The notes under the pieces were generated by a model. The model was not told where the DNA came from and ran no database searches. It worked only from the letters and a program-made list of their open reading frames with translations. The translations under genes were made by a program, and so were the position numbers. DNA of 64,000 bases from assembly GCA_029267445.1 (NCBI GenBank), contig JAJUIU010000011.1:1-64000 (forward strand), given 5' to 3'. Positions 52,339 through 60,966 of this stretch are shown here, one piece after another. Numbering within the stretch: the first letter of the stretch is position 1; each line of letters opens with the position of its first letter. This DNA is from Rhodospirillaceae bacterium. Its GTDB lineage: Bacteria; Pseudomonadota; Alphaproteobacteria; Azospirillales; Azospirillaceae.

Positions 52339-53097
52339 TCAGCCCTTCGCCGCCGACTTCATCAGGAACGCCTGGAACGCTGCGATCGCTTCGGGGGAGC
52401 GCAGCAGCTCGCCGAACAGCGCGCCCTCCTTGTCCATCACCGCGCGCACCTCGTCGCGGTTGGCGCGCATCAGCGCCTTGGTCTGGCGCAGGGCGTTGCG
52501 CGGCTTGGCGGCCAGCGCCATGGCGAGCGCCTGGGATTCCGCCACCAGCCGGTCGGCCGGCACCACCGCGTTGACGAGGCCGGCCGCCGCCGCCCGCTCC
52601 GGCTCGATCGGGCGACCCAGCATCAGCATCTCCGCCGCCCGCTGGTGGCCCAGCACCTTGGGCAGCAGCAGGCTGCTCGCCGCCTCCGGCACCAGCCCCA
52701 GATCGATGAAGGGCAGGTGCAGCTTGGTGTGCGGCGTGACCAGCACGAAGTCGCAGTGCAGCAGCATGGTGGTGCCGATACCGACGGCCGGGCCGTCCAC
52801 GGCGGCGACGATGGGGGCGCCGCATTTCAGGATGGCGCGCAGGAAGCGGAACACCGCGCTGTCGGGCCCGGTCGGCGGGTTCACCAGGAAGTCCTTCACG
52901 TCGTTGCCGCCGCTGAAGAACCCGCCGGAACCCTGGATCACCACGGCCCCCACATCCAGGGAGGCGTCCGCCTGCTCCAGCGCCTCCGCCATCGTGGAGT
53001 ACATGGCGGCAGTCAGCGCGTTGCGCTTGTCCGGCCGGTTCATGGTGACGGTGCGCACACCGCCCTCGTCATGGACCAGGATGTGGTCGGTGCTCAT
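52339..53097 (-). CDS. Enoyl-CoA hydratase/isomerase family protein (crotonase)
   Basis: A 252-residue crotonase-fold enzyme. The oxyanion-hole segments are GSGGFFSGGNDVKDF and VAAVDGPAVGIG. At the first catalytic position Glu is replaced (LPFIDLGL), while the second acidic site is kept in LVPEAASSLLLP. This pattern is seen in enoyl-CoA isomerase-like and other non-hydratase crotonases. It acts on an acyl-CoA of unknown identity. It is on the minus strand, next to a DUF1329 gene of the same direction but separated by a REP-type repeat. Confidence 0.9.
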   Translation of the reverse strand: MSTDHILVHDEGGVRTVTMNRPDKRNALTAAMYSTMAEALEQADASLDVGAVVIQGSGGFFSGGNDVKDFLVNPPTGPDSAVFRFLRAILKCGAPIVAAVDGPAVGIGTTMLLHCDFVLVTPHTKLHLPFIDLGLVPEAASSLLLPKVLGHQRAAEMLMLGRPIEPERAAAAGLVNAVVPADRLVAESQALAMALAAKPRNALRQTKALMRANRDEVRAVMDKEGALFGELLRSPEAIAAFQAFLMKSAAKG

Positions 53098-53187
53098 CGC
53101 TGGCGCTCTCCCCGATGCGTCTGTTCGTTGCCCGCAGAAGGCCGCATCGACGGAAGGGCGTCAAGGGTGCCCGTGGCCGCCTCCGCA

Positions 53188-53297
53188 GCCTCGCCCTTCG
53201 ACAAGCTCAGGGTGAGGCTGCGTGGGTGGGGTGAGACATGGTGACTTATCGGGAACCCGCCGATTGGCCTCACCCTGAGCTTGTCGAAGGGCGAGGC
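53188..53297. repeat. REP-like element, two perfect 31-base inverted arms
   Basis: Arms 53188-53218 and 53267-53297 are exact reverse complements, with a 48-base spacer. Each contains CGACAAGCTCAGGG or its complement. The same motif recurs at 56382-56413. It lies between a crotonase gene and a DUF1329 gene, where it can form a long hairpin in either strand's RNA. Confidence 0.9.
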
Positions 53298-53323
53298 CAA
53301 TCAGGGCCGACCGGAAGGATACC

Positions 53324-54673
53324 CTACCGCACCCCCGCCCGGCGCAGGCTATCGGGCGAGAAGTCGGAGGCGGTCAGGTTCACGCCGAACTTGTACATCG
53401 GCTCCTGGTTGTCCAGGCCCAAGGTGGTGTACCGGCCGGACTGCAGGTCGTAGATCGTCTCCAGCGTCACCCATAGGGCGGGCACGTCGTAGTAATTGAT
53501 CGAGTGCGCCTCCGACACCCGCCACAGCTGGTCGCGGTTGTCGTACTGGTCCGCGACCATGATCTGCCAGCTGTCCTCGTCGATATAGAAGGTCCGGCGC
53601 TTGTAGATGTGGCTGGTGCCCGGCTTCAGCCGCCCGTCCACCACCCAGACCCGGTGCAGCTCGTAGCGGGCATGGTCCTGGTTGATGTGCCGCGCCTTGA
53701 TGATGTCCGCGTACTGCAGGTCGCTGCTGTGCAGCTTGTAGGAGTTGTACGGCACGTACATCTCCTTCTTGCCGACCAGGGTCCAGTCGTAGCGGTCGGG
53801 CGACCCGTTGAACATGTCGAGCTGGTCCGACGTGCGCAGCCCGTCCGCCGCCGTGCCCGGATTGTCGTAGGCGACGTTGGGCGCGCGGCGCACCCGGCGC
53901 TGGCCGGGATTGTAGGTCCAGGCGCTGCGCGGCTCGGCGATCTGGTTGATGGTCTCATGCACCAGTAGGATCTCGCCCGCCAGCCGCGCCGGGGCCACCA
54001 CCTCCTGCAGGAAGTATGTGGAGGTGTTGCCGGCCGGACCCTCCGGGCTGTTGTAGAGGAACTTCGCCTTCTCCTCGATCATGATCAGGGTGAAGTCGCC
54101 GTTCGCCTGCGGGTTCGCCTGTCCGACCCGCCGCTCCACGTCCAGCCCACGCCAGCGCAGCAGGTGGTTCCATACCGCCTCCACGCCGGACTGCGGGATG
54201 GGGAAGGGGATGCCGGCCTTGGCGTTCAGCACGCCGTTGCCCCCTTCGGCCAGTTTGGCCCCGCTGGCGTTGGCGATGGTCGCGTCATAGATGCGCTGCG
54301 GGGCCGAGGCACTGCGCCGGGTTGGATAGACGTTCATCTTGAACGTGTCCGGATACTGCCGGAACAGGGCCTTGTGCCCCTCCGTCAGCTTGTCCGCGTA
54401 CTGGTCCATGTTCTGGGCCGTGATGGTGAACAGGACCTTGTCGTCGGCGAACGGGTCGGGATGGTGCGTGCCCGGCTGGTATCCGGCCGGCGGCTGGGTG
54501 ATGCCGCCGGTCCATTCCGGGATGGTGCCGTCCTTGTTGCCGGCCTTCTCGGCGCCGAAGGGCGTCAGCGACCGGCCGAGGTCGGCGGCGGATTGCGCGG
54601 CAGCACCCGCCAGGGGTGCCGCGCACAGCGCTGCGATGACGCCGCCCAGGCGGGCGGCCTTCAGGAACTGCAT
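53324..54673 (-). CDS. DUF1329 family exported protein
   Basis: A 449-residue protein with a signal peptide (ARLGGVIAALCAAPLAGAAAQ) and the DUF1329 pattern: LTPFGAEKAGNKDGTIPEWTGG (read in parts), FYIDEDSWQIMVADQYD and LWRVSEAHSINYYDVPA. The fold is LolA-like, and genes are usually near RND exporters and DUF1302 proteins, suggesting a periplasmic lipid or steroid carrier. No such partner is in the window. The ATG 54673 follows GGGAGGAC. Confidence 0.9.
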   Translation of the reverse strand: MQFLKAARLGGVIAALCAAPLAGAAAQSAADLGRSLTPFGAEKAGNKDGTIPEWTGGITQPPAGYQPGTHHPDPFADDKVLFTITAQNMDQYADKLTEGHKALFRQYPDTFKMNVYPTRRSASAPQRIYDATIANASGAKLAEGGNGVLNAKAGIPFPIPQSGVEAVWNHLLRWRGLDVERRVGQANPQANGDFTLIMIEEKAKFLYNSPEGPAGNTSTYFLQEVVAPARLAGEILLVHETINQIAEPRSAWTYNPGQRRVRRAPNVAYDNPGTAADGLRTSDQLDMFNGSPDRYDWTLVGKKEMYVPYNSYKLHSSDLQYADIIKARHINQDHARYELHRVWVVDGRLKPGTSHIYKRRTFYIDEDSWQIMVADQYDNRDQLWRVSEAHSINYYDVPALWVTLETIYDLQSGRYTTLGLDNQEPMYKFGVNLTASDFSPDSLRRAGVR

Positions 54674-54761
54674 CGGGGTGTCCTCCCTGTCGGCGGCTCT
54701 TGCGGCCGCGTTCACCGCCCAAGTGTGTGTCAACCGGGGCGGTCGCCACAAGCCCTGCCGA

Positions 54762-54938
54762 TCAGGGCTTGGGCTGGCGCTGGTGGCCCTGGCCCTGCTC
54801 GCGGGGGTTCTGCGGCGTTCCCGCGAGGTCGTTCGGGCTTTCGGGATGGGCACCGCCGCCGCTGTCGCTGCCCTTGGGCCGTCCGCCCTGCTCGGCGTTC
54901 TTCAGCTGGTTCTTCAGTGAATGGTCCTTCTTGGACAT
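54762..54938 (-). CDS. Small hydrophilic protein
   Basis: A 58-residue protein rich in Lys, Gln, Gly, Pro and Asn, starting MSKKDHSLKNQLKNAEQGG. It has no hydrophobic core and is probably disordered. The start has GGAGCGAGG upstream, which supports translation. It is divergent from the similar small protein at 55036 and may be stress-related, but the sequence gives no function. Confidence 0.6.
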   Translation of the reverse strand: MSKKDHSLKNQLKNAEQGGRPKGSDSGGGAHPESPNDLAGTPQNPREQGQGHQRQPKP

Positions 54939-55035
54939 GGCCTCGCTCCGGTTCCGGTCCGAGGTGAACCGGCCGGGGCGGGAGCGGTTCCACGCGCCGC
55001 CTGTTGGGGTGGGGTTGCCACGAGGAGGACCAGCC

Positions 55036-55236
55036 ATGACGGACGAGAAGCCCGGCGCCGGCGGCGCCATGAACCGGCCCCAGCACCCTGATGCCCCCAC
55101 CGGCGGTAAGCGCAAGCCCGCCGAAGGAGACGTGCCGGAGGGACCGGTCGGCGACGCCGCGCTCAACGAGGAGGCGGAGAAGAACGAGGAGGGCATCGAC
55201 CGGTCGAAGACGCCCGGCCGCACCTTCGACGTCTAG
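55036..55236 (+). CDS. Small acidic hydrophilic protein
   Basis: A 66-residue protein of low complexity, rich in Glu, Asp, Pro, Gly and Lys ([20 protein letters not shown]). No domain is recognised. The GGAGG ribosome site and its position 8 bases before the flavoprotein gene support it being a real gene in one transcript. It may be a stress-type disordered protein like its divergent neighbour. Confidence 0.65.
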   Translation: MTDEKPGAGGAMNRPQHPDAPTGGKRKPAEGDVPEGPVGDAALNEEAEKNEEGIDRSKTPGRTFDV

Positions 55237-55244
55237 GCGCATCC

Positions 55245-56147
55245 GTGTCCGACGACCTCGATGCCCTCGTCATCGGCGGCGGCCCGGCCGGGCTGACCGC
55301 CGCCATCTACCTCGCCCGTTACCGCTGGCGCTTCGTCGTGGTGGACGCCGGGCATTCGCGCTGCGCCTGGATTCCCACCAGCCACAACCATCCCGGATTT
55401 CCCGACGGGATCGACGGCCAGGTGCTGGTGGAGCGAATGCGCGAACAGGCGGAGCGCTACGGCGCGCGCATCGTCAAGGGCGAGGTGGAGGGGCTGGCGC
55501 GCGATGACGGTCGGTTCGTCGCGACCGCCGCCGACGGGACGGAGCGGCGGGCCCGTTTCGTGCTGCTGGCCACCGGCGTGATCGACCTGGAGCCGGGCCT
55601 GCCCGACCTCTACGACAGCGTCCGCAACGGGCTGGTCCGCTACTGCCCGATCTGCGACGGCTTCGAGGTGCGGGGGGAGCGGGTGGCCGTCATCGGCCAT
55701 GGCGAGCACGGCGTGCGCGAGGCGGAGTTCATCCGCGACTACGCCGACGACCTCACCCTGCTGACGCTTGGCGAGCCGCTGGCCGACAATCACCGGCGCC
55801 GGCTGGCGGAGCGCGGCATCGGTAACGAGGAGCGCCGGGTCGAGCGGGTGGAAGTGGTGGCGGATCGGCTGGAGGCGTTCCGTATGGCGGGCGGGGACGT
55901 GCTCGCCTTCGACACGGTCTATTCCGCCCTCGGCACGGCGCCGCGCAGCGACCTCGCCCGGCGGATCGGCGCCGACATGGCGGAGGATGGCCGGGTCTGC
56001 GTCGACCCGCACCAGGAAACGTCGGTGCCGAACCTGTTCGCGGCGGGCGACGTGGTGCCCGGCCTGAACCAGATCACCATCGCCCAGGCCCAGGCCGCCG
56101 TCGCCGCCACCGCCATCCACAACCGTCTGCGCAAGGAGAGGCGGTGA
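55245..56147 (+). CDS. Thioredoxin-reductase-like flavoprotein
   Basis: A 300-residue FAD protein with [10 protein letters not shown] (11-20) and the redox-active pair CPIC (Cys134, Cys137) at the place of CATC in TrxB. The FAD C-terminal motif is [24 protein letters not shown] (read in parts). The NADPH domain start is altered to GHGEHG and the usual HRR motif is absent, so NADH or another donor is possible. It starts with GTG 8 bases after the small acidic protein. No thioredoxin gene is nearby. Confidence 0.88.
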   Translation: MSDDLDALVIGGGPAGLTAAIYLARYRWRFVVVDAGHSRCAWIPTSHNHPGFPDGIDGQVLVERMREQAERYGARIVKGEVEGLARDDGRFVATAADGTERRARFVLLATGVIDLEPGLPDLYDSVRNGLVRYCPICDGFEVRGERVAVIGHGEHGVREAEFIRDYADDLTLLTLGEPLADNHRRRLAERGIGNEERRVERVEVVADRLEAFRMAGGDVLAFDTVYSALGTAPRSDLARRIGADMAEDGRVCVDPHQETSVPNLFAAGDVVPGLNQITIAQAQAAVAATAIHNRLRKERR

Positions 56148-56496
56148 AGGGGGCCGTGACGGCGGCGAAGAACCGTCACCCCTCACCCGGCTCCCTCCGG
56201 TCGCCACCCTCTCCCTCAAGGGGAGAGGGGGCACTCGGCACCGGCTTTGTTCACATCCAGCCGCTATGCCGGCGAAAAGGCTGCGGCGCCGGTAAACCCT
56301 CTCCCCCAGCGGGAGAGGGTGGTGAGCGCCAGCGAACCGGGTGAGGGGGGCTGCTCTCATGTCTTCTCCGCCATCCCTTCGTCCCTCACCCTGAGCTTGT
56401 CGAAGGGCTGAGGGACGACCCACGCACCCGCCTTCTTCCCTCGTCCCTCGACAGGCTCGGGATGAGGGGAGAAGGGTGCGACGATGCGTATGCCGG
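56148..56496. repeat. 349-base gap filled with REP-like palindromes
   Basis: Two elements. The first (about 56179-56347) has outer arms beginning CCCTCACCCGG and ending CCGGGTGAGGG, and two inner hairpins built from CCCTCTCCC/GGGAGAGGG. The second (about 56382-56467) has CCCTCACCCTGAGCTTGTCG near its start and a diverged inverted copy at 56438-56467; its motif is the one at 53188-53297. No gene is seen. The gap separates the convergent flavoprotein and PEP synthase genes. Confidence 0.8.
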
Positions 56497-58914
56497 CTAT
56501 TCCGCCGCGTTCCGCGCCCCCAGTTCGCGTTCGATCTCCAGGATCGCGGGGATCGTGCGCAGGACGCTGTCGGGCGTCAGGCTGATGCTTTCGATCCCGT
56601 GCCGCACCAGGAACTTGGCGATGTCCGGATAGTCGCTGGGCGCCTGCCCGCAGATGCCGATGTGACGCCGGTTCCGCCGCGCCCCCTCCACCGCGAGGCG
56701 CAGCATCTCCAGCACCGCCGGGTCGTGCTCGTCGAAGCTGGGGGCCACCAGCGGGCTGTCGCGGTCCACGCCGAGGGTGAGCTGCGTCAGGTCGTTGGAG
56801 CCGATGGAGAACCCGTCGAACAGCTTCGCGAACCCGTCGATCTGGATGACGTTGCTGGGGATCTCGCACATGACGTAGACCTCGAGCCCGTCCTCCCCGC
56901 GCTTCAGCCCATGCCGCGCCATGACGGCCAGCACCGCCTCCGCCTCCTTCAGGGTGCGGCAGAAGGGGACCATCAGCTTCAGGTTCTTCAGGCCCATGTC
57001 GTTGCGCACGCGGGCCAGCGCAAGGCACTCCAGCGCGAAGCCGTCGGCATAGGCCGGGTGGGCGTAGCGCGAGGCGCCGCGGAACCCGATCATCGGGTTC
57101 TCCTCGTCCGGCTCGAACCCGCGTCCGCCGACCAGGGCCGCGTACTCGTTGGACTTGAAGTCCGACAGCCGGATGATGACCGGGCGCGGGTGGAAGGCGG
57201 CGGCGATGGTGCCCACCCCCTCCGACAGCTTCTGCACGAAGTAGTCGGTGCCGCTGGCGTAGCCGCGCGTGATCTCCGCGATGCGGGCCCGGTCGGCGGG
57301 ATCGGACACCCGTTCCGGATGGACCAGCGCCATCGGGTGGACCTTGATGCTCTCGCTGACGATGAACTCCATGCGGGCGAGGCCGACGCCGTCCACCGGC
57401 AGGAAGCTGGTCTGGAACGCCAGCTCCGGGTTGCCCAGGTTCACCATCACATGGGTCTTCGGCTTGCCCATGCGCGACAGGTCGGTACGCACGATCTCGA
57501 AGGGCAGGGAGCCCTGATAGACCTTGCCGATGTCGCCCTCCGCACAGGAGATGGTCACCTCCTGCCCGTCCTTCAGACCCTCCGTGGCGCCCTCGGCCCC
57601 CACCACGGCGGCGATGCCCAGTTCGCGGCTGACGATGGCGGCGTGGCAGGTGCGCCCGCCCCGGTTCGTCACGATGGCGGCAGCCTTCTTCATCACCGGC
57701 TCCCAGTCCGGCGTGGTGGTGTCGGCGACCAGCACCTCGCCCGGCTGGAACTTCGGCAGTTTGCGGGCCGACTTCACCACCCGCACCCTGCCGGTGGAGA
57801 TCTTGGTCCCGACGGCCCGGCCGGTGACCAGCACGGGGCCCTTGCCGCGCAGCTCGTAGGATTCCAGAACGGCACCCTGCTTTTGGCTGGCCACCGTCTC
57901 GGGCCGGGCCTGGACGATGTAGAGCTGGCCGTCCACGCCATCCAGCGCCCACTCCATATCCATGGGCATCGCGTGGCCGCGCCGACGGGTGTAGTGGTCC
58001 TCGATCTTGATGGCGTAGTCGGCCAGGACCAGCACCTGTTCGTCGGTCAGGCAGAAGCGGCGGCGGTCCTCCTCCGGCGTGGGCAGGTTGATCACCGGCT
58101 CGCGCGTGCGGCCCTGGGCATAGACCATGCGCATCTGCTTCTCGCCCATCACCCGGCGCAGCACCGCGCGGTGGCCTTGGCGGAAGGTCGGCTTGTGGAC
58201 ATAGAACTCGTCCACATCCACGGCCCCTTGCACGACGTTCTCGCCCAGGCCCCAGGCGCCGGTGATGAACACCGCGTCCTCGAAGCCCGTCTCCGTGTCG
58301 ATGGAGAACATGACGCCGGCGGCGGCGAGGTCGGAGCGCACCATCTTCTGGACGCAGACGCTGAGCGCCACCTTGAAATGGTCGAAACCCTTGTCGATGC
58401 GGTAGCTGATCGCCCGGTCGGTGAACAGCGACGCATTGCAGCGCTTCACCGCGTCGATCAGCATCTCCTCTCCGTGGATGTTCAGGTAGGTGTCGTGCTG
58501 GCCGGCGAAGCTGGCGTTCGGCAGGTCCTCCGCCGTGGCGCTGGAGCGGACGGCGACCGACAGCTCGTCGCCGTATTCCGCCTTCATGGCGCGATAGGCT
58601 TCCAGGATCTGGGCGCGGGTCGCGTCGGTCAGCCCGGCGGCGTAGACCAGTTCGCGGGCCCGCCGGCCCACCTTGGCCAGGGCCGCCGTGTCGTTCTTGT
58701 CCAAGCCGTCCAGGAGCCGGTGCAACTCGTCCCAGGCGCCGGCGGCGGTCAGCGCGTCGCGGTAGCCGTCGGCGACCACGGCGAACCCGTTCGCCTGCCG
58801 CACGCCCAGCGGCGTCAGTTCGCGGTACATCTCGCCCAGACTGGCGTTCTTGCCGCCGACCAGCGGCACATCGTCAATGGTCAGGTCCTTGAACCAGCGG
58901 ATGTAGTCGGTCAT
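56497..58914 (-). CDS. ppsA: Phosphoenolpyruvate synthase
   Basis: An 805-residue enzyme. The N-terminal ATP-grasp part starts FKDLTIDDVPLVGGKNASLGEM. The swivelling domain carries the phospho-His motif GGRTCHAAIVSREL (His424). The PEP-binding barrel shows GSNDLTQLTLGVDRD and a late Cys in GICGQAPSDYP. The length fits PpsA rather than PPDK. It makes PEP from pyruvate for gluconeogenesis. The ATG 58914 has AGGAA upstream. The divergent gap holds an FNR/FixK-like box. The gene ends in a REP-rich gap. Confidence 0.95.
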   Translation of the reverse strand: MTDYIRWFKDLTIDDVPLVGGKNASLGEMYRELTPLGVRQANGFAVVADGYRDALTAAGAWDELHRLLDGLDKNDTAALAKVGRRARELVYAAGLTDATRAQILEAYRAMKAEYGDELSVAVRSSATAEDLPNASFAGQHDTYLNIHGEEMLIDAVKRCNASLFTDRAISYRIDKGFDHFKVALSVCVQKMVRSDLAAAGVMFSIDTETGFEDAVFITGAWGLGENVVQGAVDVDEFYVHKPTFRQGHRAVLRRVMGEKQMRMVYAQGRTREPVINLPTPEEDRRRFCLTDEQVLVLADYAIKIEDHYTRRRGHAMPMDMEWALDGVDGQLYIVQARPETVASQKQGAVLESYELRGKGPVLVTGRAVGTKISTGRVRVVKSARKLPKFQPGEVLVADTTTPDWEPVMKKAAAIVTNRGGRTCHAAIVSRELGIAAVVGAEGATEGLKDGQEVTISCAEGDIGKVYQGSLPFEIVRTDLSRMGKPKTHVMVNLGNPELAFQTSFLPVDGVGLARMEFIVSESIKVHPMALVHPERVSDPADRARIAEITRGYASGTDYFVQKLSEGVGTIAAAFHPRPVIIRLSDFKSNEYAALVGGRGFEPDEENPMIGFRGASRYAHPAYADGFALECLALARVRNDMGLKNLKLMVPFCRTLKEAEAVLAVMARHGLKRGEDGLEVYVMCEIPSNVIQIDGFAKLFDGFSIGSNDLTQLTLGVDRDSPLVAPSFDEHDPAVLEMLRLAVEGARRNRRHIGICGQAPSDYPDIAKFLVRHGIESISLTPDSVLRTIPAILEIERELGARNAAE

Positions 58915-59025
58915 CGGGCGTTCCTCGGCGGTCCGTGTGGGGGGCCCGCCCGGGTCTTGCGCCCGGCTGGCGGGGCCCGGCTTGCGGGATTGCCCGCAGA
59001 GTGGCCGCACCGGACCTGCGGCGCC

Positions 59026-59039
59026 TTGACCCAGGTCAA
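59026..59039. promoter_or_regulatory. FNR/FixK-like palindromic box
   Basis: TTGACCCAGGTCAA is a perfect dyad of the form TTGAC-N4-GTCAA. It lies 111 bases from the ppsA start and 145 from the surface-antigen gene. It differs from the FNR consensus at the same position in each half, which some FixK/Dnr-type regulators tolerate. Confidence 0.5.
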
Positions 59040-59184
59040 GCATCCGCCCTGCGGACGGGCGGTGGCGCTCGCGGCGGGCGGGGATGGGGCGAAAATGGGG
59101 GCGGCGGTCGGCCTTGCATCCGCCATTTTCCCTTGGCAAACAGGCGTTCTGGACAATCGCGCGGCCGGGGAGCCTGGAACGATC

Positions 59185-59616
59185 ATGCGTGGCGGAAAGC
59201 TGTCGGGTTTCGCGGCCAAGAGCCTGATGCTGGGGGGCCTTATGCTGGGGCTGGCCGCCTGCGCCACCCGCCCAGTGCCCCCGCCTCCACCGCCGGCCCC
59301 GCCGCCGGAGCCCACGACCATCACCATGGCCCCGTCGGACAACGCGGCGCTTGAGGGCGCCTTGCGGCAGGTGACGTCCCGCCCGGTCGACGAGGTGGTG
59401 GGCTGGGGCAACCCCGACACGGGCAAGCGTGGCGCGGTGAAGATCCTGCGCGATGGCTACGACCAGCAGAACCGCCCCTGCCGGGAGTTCCACTCGGTCG
59501 TGGTGCAGGGCAAGCTGTTCCAGCACGCCACCGGCTTCATCTGTCGCCAGGGCGACGGCGCCTGGGCGGTCGCCGATCTGCGCGAATACCCGATCTTCCG
59601 CGCCGCGGGCACCTGA
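59185..59616 (+). CDS. Surface antigen-like lipoprotein (RT0821/Lpp0805 type)
   Basis: A 143-residue lipoprotein with lipobox LAAC (Cys26), a Pro-rich linker of about 20 residues and a conserved C-terminal domain: VGWGNPDTGKRGAVKIL, then CREFHSVVVQGKLFQHATGFICRQGDGAW (read in parts) with two conserved Cys that may pair. This fits the 17-kDa surface-antigen-like lipoproteins of alphaproteobacteria. It lies just ahead of the serine-hydrolase-like gene (3-base gap), so the two are co-transcribed. Confidence 0.85.
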   Translation: MRGGKLSGFAAKSLMLGGLMLGLAACATRPVPPPPPPAPPPEPTTITMAPSDNAALEGALRQVTSRPVDEVVGWGNPDTGKRGAVKILRDGYDQQNRPCREFHSVVVQGKLFQHATGFICRQGDGAWAVADLREYPIFRAAGT

Positions 59617-59619
59617 TCC

Positions 59620-60942
59620 ATGCGCGGGCGCCTCGTCAGCACGGCCGCCATCGCCGCCCTGATGCTCGGGGCGGGCGGGGCGCTGTGGTGGGCGCTCGCA
59701 GGCAAGGAGCCGTCGCTGGAGGTGCCGGAGGCGACGTCCGTCCCGGCGGACGCCCCCGCTGACCTCCAGGGGCGGCAGGCCGCCACCGTGATCGTGCCGC
59801 CCGCCCCGCCGCCGGTGGCCACGGTGGAGGTCGCCGGGGGGGAGGGCACGGTCATGCCCGTCGCCACGCCGGAGACTCGCACCCTGGCGGAGGAGACGGT
59901 GCGCGATGTCGTCGCCTTCGCGGAAGCGACGCGGAGTGCCGCCCTGCTCGTCTGGCAGGGCGGCGCCCTCCAGATCGAGCATTACGCCGACGGTACGCGC
60001 CCGTTCGACCGCGTCGACGGCGCCGGCCTGCAGGCCGGACTGATGGTGCTGCTGACGGGCCAGGCGATCCGCGACGGGTTCATCCCCGACCTGGAAACGC
60101 CGGTCTCCACCTGGCTGCCGGAATGGGCCGACGATCCGCGCGGCCGCATCGCCATGCGCGATCTGGTCCAGGGCACCAGCGGGCTGGACGCCCCGCCCGC
60201 CCCGCCCGCCGGCCCCGTCGCCGAGTGGACCCTTTCGGCCACCCTCGGGGCCGCGCCCGGCACGCGCTACGCGCCCGCGACCATCGATCTCCAGGTGCTC
60301 GCCCTGGTGCTGTCCCGCGCCACCGGCCAGCCGGTCGCCGATTATCTCTCGACCGCCCTCTGGCAGCCCTTGGGCGCGCGGGCGGCGGAGCTGACGCTCG
60401 ACAGGCCAGGCGGGGACCCGCTGACCTACTGCTGTGTCGCCGCCACGCCGCGCGACTGGTTGCGTCTGGGCCTTCTCCTGGCGGAGGGTGGGGCGGTGGA
60501 GGGGCGGCAGGTGGTGCCGACCGCCTGGGTGGATGCGATGACCAAGCCCACCCTGTTCTCCCGCCACCACGGCCTGTGGACGCATCTCGTCTGGCCGGTG
60601 GAGGCGGAGATGCCCTTCGCCGCCCGCGAGCGGTTCGTCGAGGCGGACACGCTGTTCCTGGCCGGTCTCGGCGGCCAGCGGCTCTATGTCTCGCGGGGGG
60701 CGGAGCTTGTCATCCTCCGGCTCGGCGCCGTGCTGGACGACTGGGACGAGTCGCGGCTGCCGAACATGGTCGCGCGCGGCATCCAGATGCCGGCCCGGCC
60801 GGAACGCCGGGTGCCGACGGGCCAGGGGGTGGAGTTGCCGCCCATCACCAAGCCGCCGCCGATCCCCAGCGTGGAGGCGGTTCCTCTGGAACCCGCCGTC
60901 GGTGGGCGACAGCCGTCGACGCCGGCGCCCGGCAAACCGTGA
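59620..60942 (+). CDS. Beta-lactamase-fold protein lacking the SxxK motif (probable pseudoenzyme)
   Basis: A 440-residue protein with an N-terminal helix (about 8-27), a Pro-rich linker and a class C beta-lactamase/serine hydrolase domain. Overall family features remain: LVQGTSGLD, PGTRYAPATIDLQVLALVLSRATGQP (read in parts), LWQPLG and TPRDWLRLGLLLAEGG. But where Ser-x-x-Lys is expected the sequence reads GAGLQAG (134-140), and the YxN position is also changed. It probably binds but does not cleave. It is co-transcribed with the surface-antigen lipoprotein. Confidence 0.85.
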   Translation: MRGRLVSTAAIAALMLGAGGALWWALAGKEPSLEVPEATSVPADAPADLQGRQAATVIVPPAPPPVATVEVAGGEGTVMPVATPETRTLAEETVRDVVAFAEATRSAALLVWQGGALQIEHYADGTRPFDRVDGAGLQAGLMVLLTGQAIRDGFIPDLETPVSTWLPEWADDPRGRIAMRDLVQGTSGLDAPPAPPAGPVAEWTLSATLGAAPGTRYAPATIDLQVLALVLSRATGQPVADYLSTALWQPLGARAAELTLDRPGGDPLTYCCVAATPRDWLRLGLLLAEGGAVEGRQVVPTAWVDAMTKPTLFSRHHGLWTHLVWPVEAEMPFAARERFVEADTLFLAGLGGQRLYVSRGAELVILRLGAVLDDWDESRLPNMVARGIQMPARPERRVPTGQGVELPPITKPPPIPSVEAVPLEPAVGGRQPSTPAPGKP

Positions 60943-60966
60943 GCGGGCACTCCTGATGGCTGCGGA

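Noticed and set aside
56476-59616. 1046-codon frame opposite ppsA running into the surface-antigen gene
   Set aside because: Only the last 143 codons (from 59185) are real; the rest is the antisense of PEP synthase.
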